Source of the DNA: Saururus chinensis
Lineage: Eukaryota > Streptophyta > Magnoliopsida > Piperales > Saururaceae
Direction: 5' to 3'
DNA length: 64,000 nucleotides
NCBI GenBank assembly: GCA_035235625.1
Contig: CP141143.1
Coordinates: 2,896,501 to 2,960,500 of the forward strand
Below the pieces are notes generated by a model. It did no database searches, was not told where the DNA came from, and saw only the letters and a list, made by a program, of their open reading frames with translations. The position numbers and the translations under genes were made by a program. Below are positions 61,729 through 64,000 of this stretch, piece after piece (within the stretch, counting starts at the first letter, position 1; every line of letters begins with the position of its first letter).

Positions 61729-63844
61729 ATGGAGGTGGAGGGTTTCTGCCGAGACGCCCTCGCTTTAGAGAGGATGGTTTGCTCAGTGTTGGAGTCTCTC
61801 GTGTTGGAGACGGTTTTAGCCCTCTCCAAGTCATTTTTTTGGCTTCGCTTTGGGGTACTCACTCGGCATATTTTCTCACTCTACTCTTTACTGCATCAAT
61901 GTTTTTTGTCTGATAGTTTAGGCCGTGAATATTTGGAAGTTTGCATTTTTTTGGTTGGCTGTTTGTTAAGTTTTTTTTCTTCTTTAGTTTGGGCAATTGT
62001 TCAGCTTGTTTATCGAAGCAAAAATGAAGTTCGAAACTGGGTTTATGCTATTGTTCCAGATGTTTTTTCATATACATAGTGGAGGATTTATGCACAATTA
62101 TAGGAAATAGTTTACCTTTTTCCATACTTACTGCTTTTTGTTTGGTTTATAATTTATTTGGATTCAGTATTTCATTCTTTGCTGGCTTGGTATATTTGTA
62201 ATTTAGAGTAAAAAAGAGTTTGTATGTTAATATCGAAGCTGTAAAACCATTTTTTATTGTATATTCGTAGCTGCAAATTTGTACATAAAAGTTTACTTCG
62301 GATCTAGTGTTCTGTCTTTAATTTCTTGAAGATTGAGAGGATGTTTTAATTGTCTATAGTAAAACAGCTTGGTGTTGCTTATTTGTTCTGCGTTTATGTT
62401 ATATTTTTGTATTGTTTGTAACCGTAGTACGTTTCAAACCAATCTGCATGTTATGAAGAGTATGGATATACGGAAAAGTTTTAATGGTTGATTCTGTTTT
62501 TATTTGTTTTCCGTTTTTTTCTTGTCAGTACGGTAGTCGAAAGTACTGAAGTCTTGTGTAAAGTTGAGTGTCTCTACTTTATTTTGTGTCAGAAGATATT
62601 CTCCTCTTTTTCTTTGCTTTCTCCTTGACGTCTGACATGCTGGAGAACCTTGCTATTTTTATCCCATTTCTGGAATTGATTATATTTTCTTTACTTGTCT
62701 TTTTAAGGTCCATTTTTGTCCTTTCTTACAAAAAGGATTGTAGAAATGTAAACCTTTTTGTTCATTATGGTTGAGCTTCTACATTTGGGTGGCTACTAGA
62801 TTGTTCATTCTTGAGAAGGATTTTGGCGGCAGCCTGCATGTGCTCTATAAATTGCAGTCTCCTTTTTGTTTTGTTTGGCCCTCATAAACAGAGCAAAACC
62901 TCATAAAATATGTTCATCGCGGGGCCTTTGGGAAGGGAATGCGGTTGTTTGGATGGAGAGCCTCCTGAGATTTCTCTGCGTCTCGATTTTAGGTGCCCTT
63001 CACCTACTCACACGCGTTTCTCTGAGTGATCAACTTCCAGTCTTTGGAAACAGATTGTGATTGGCTATGTCGAGCTTGATTTTTGTTTGAGGTTTAAACA
63101 TTTAGCAAGTGAAAATTTTCTTTCATCATAAAGACTCACTACTTACTAAGGCGTGGGCGAAATTTTGACTTTTCATTGTTGCACTGTACTCCAGCAAATA
63201 GCTTTGTGTACATAGGGTGTTTTTTAGGCTACACTTATCTGTGTTTTTGTGCAAAGTTGGGAAACATTATCACTGGAAATTTATTTTGCATTAGTTTTGT
63301 CTACTATAATTAATCTCTGACTTTCCTTAATATGTTTTTTCCCTAGATGAGCTTGCAGTCCAATCCTACTGGTGTCCTGCCAAAAAATTCCAGTGTACTT
63401 GAAGGGTGGGATACTGGGATCTTTTGCCATTTTGGTTTGCTTTTCTGTATCCTGTTGATGAAAATTGTTGTGATGGTATTTCTAACTTGTCAATGGTTGT
63501 CCAGGAACTCCTTAACTATTTTAGGTGGAAGCACTAAAAAATCTGCCCCAGAGAACAAGGATGACGGTGAGACAGATGATGATGAAGATGATGATGATGA
63601 CGACGACGATGGAGATGATCAAGATGATGATGGGGGTGAGGATGATTTGTCAGGTGATGATGAAAAAAATGACGACGATGATGACGATGCAGAAGCTAAT
63701 GGGGAAGAAGGAAGTGAGGATGAAGATGATGACGACGATGAAGATGAGGATGATGATGAAGACGATGGTGACGATGATGATGATGACGAAGATGAAGAAG
63801 ATGATGAGGATGCTCCTCAGCCACCAGCTAAGAAGAGAAAGTGA
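61729..63844 (+). CDS. Acidic Asp/Glu-rich, probably nuclear protein
   Basis: I do not recognise a named family. The best model has three exons: 61729-61776 (MEVEGFCRDALALERM), 63347-63405 (MSLQSNPTGVLPKNSSVLE) and 63505-63844. The last join gives LEGNSLTILGGSTKKSAPEN, then about 80 residues that are almost all Asp and Glu, then PPAKKRK, a likely nuclear localisation signal, and TGA. The frame is fully kept and the protein would be about 148 aa. Such tails are typical of histone- or ribosomal-protein-binding acidic proteins, but no such domain is visible here. The first exon is the weakest part. The donor ATG|GTTTGC is acceptable, but an extra exon in the 1.57-kb intron, or a start at the ATG of 63347, cannot be excluded. 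Confidence 0.65.
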
Positions 63845-64000
63845 GTGAAGCTATGAGCAAACTTTTCTTTATTTTTTGGTGGCTGCTTCGGCAGGGGAGA
63901 GTTTGAGGTTGTGCCATGATAGAGAGTAGGAACATTTGCACCTGTGATCAAATTGTTTACCAGACGTGTTCTTGATATTTATTGCCTTTTAAGCTAAATA

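Noticed and set aside
63525-63848. Met/Lys/Thr-rich 107-codon frame over the acidic tract
   Set aside because: It is the +1 shadow of the GAT/GAC/GAA repeats. The Asp/Glu frame joins upstream exons and ends in a nuclear-signal-like KKRK.

Overview
This is nuclear DNA from a flowering plant. Five of the six protein-coding genes are split by introns with plant-type splice sites, and their products belong to plant families: a C2-domain synaptotagmin, a purple acid phosphatase, a REC/CLU-family protein, a plastid-type CobW GTPase and an ARM-repeat protein. About half of the window is AT-rich sequence filled with decayed transposons. One gene is a single GC-rich exon in AT-rich surroundings, a mix often seen in monocots, but I cannot name the species.

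Layout. 1-4.2 kb: the 3' half of a SYT4/SYT5-type synaptotagmin (+), with a TRIM/copia-like remnant in one intron. 5.9-7.9 kb: a decayed Ty1-copia fragment (-) next to an LTR-like piece. 8.2-17.9 kb: the most striking structure, two giant solo LTRs of one family (about 4.7 and 5.0 kb), one inserted in opposite orientation into the other. Both insertions keep exact 5-bp target duplications. 19.6-24.8 kb: a complete PAP26-type purple acid phosphatase (-), 475 aa in nine coding exons. 26.9-28.2 kb: the ARM-repeat gene (-). 30.0-40.5 kb: a 23-exon REC/CLU-family gene (-), 1,673 aa, with one GC-AG intron. 41-50 kb: gene-free, AT-rich, with hairpin elements, hAT-like remnants and a 2.6-kb repeat. 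50.4-55.1 kb: a complete CobW-domain GTPase (+), 454 aa in ten exons, with a MITE-like insertion in intron 1. 55.7-59.1 kb: a second, diverged copy of the 2.6-kb repeat, carrying a long (AT)n tract. 61.7-63.8 kb: a gene for a strongly acidic, probably nuclear protein (+).

The genes look like independent loci and nothing ties them into one pathway. They cover membrane contact or trafficking (SYT), phosphate scavenging (PAP26), nucleus- or cytosol-based control of chloroplast content (REC family), plastid metal-dependent GTPase activity (CobW) and chromatin- or nucleolus-like acidic proteins. The main novelty is in the repeats: the self-nested inverted giant LTRs, a small foldback element family, and a repeat pair flanking the CobW gene.

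Exon boundaries were worked out by hand from frame continuity, GT/AG signals and family knowledge. All four multi-exon genes other than the acidic one join without a frame break. UTR and transposon boundaries are approximate unless a target duplication is given.
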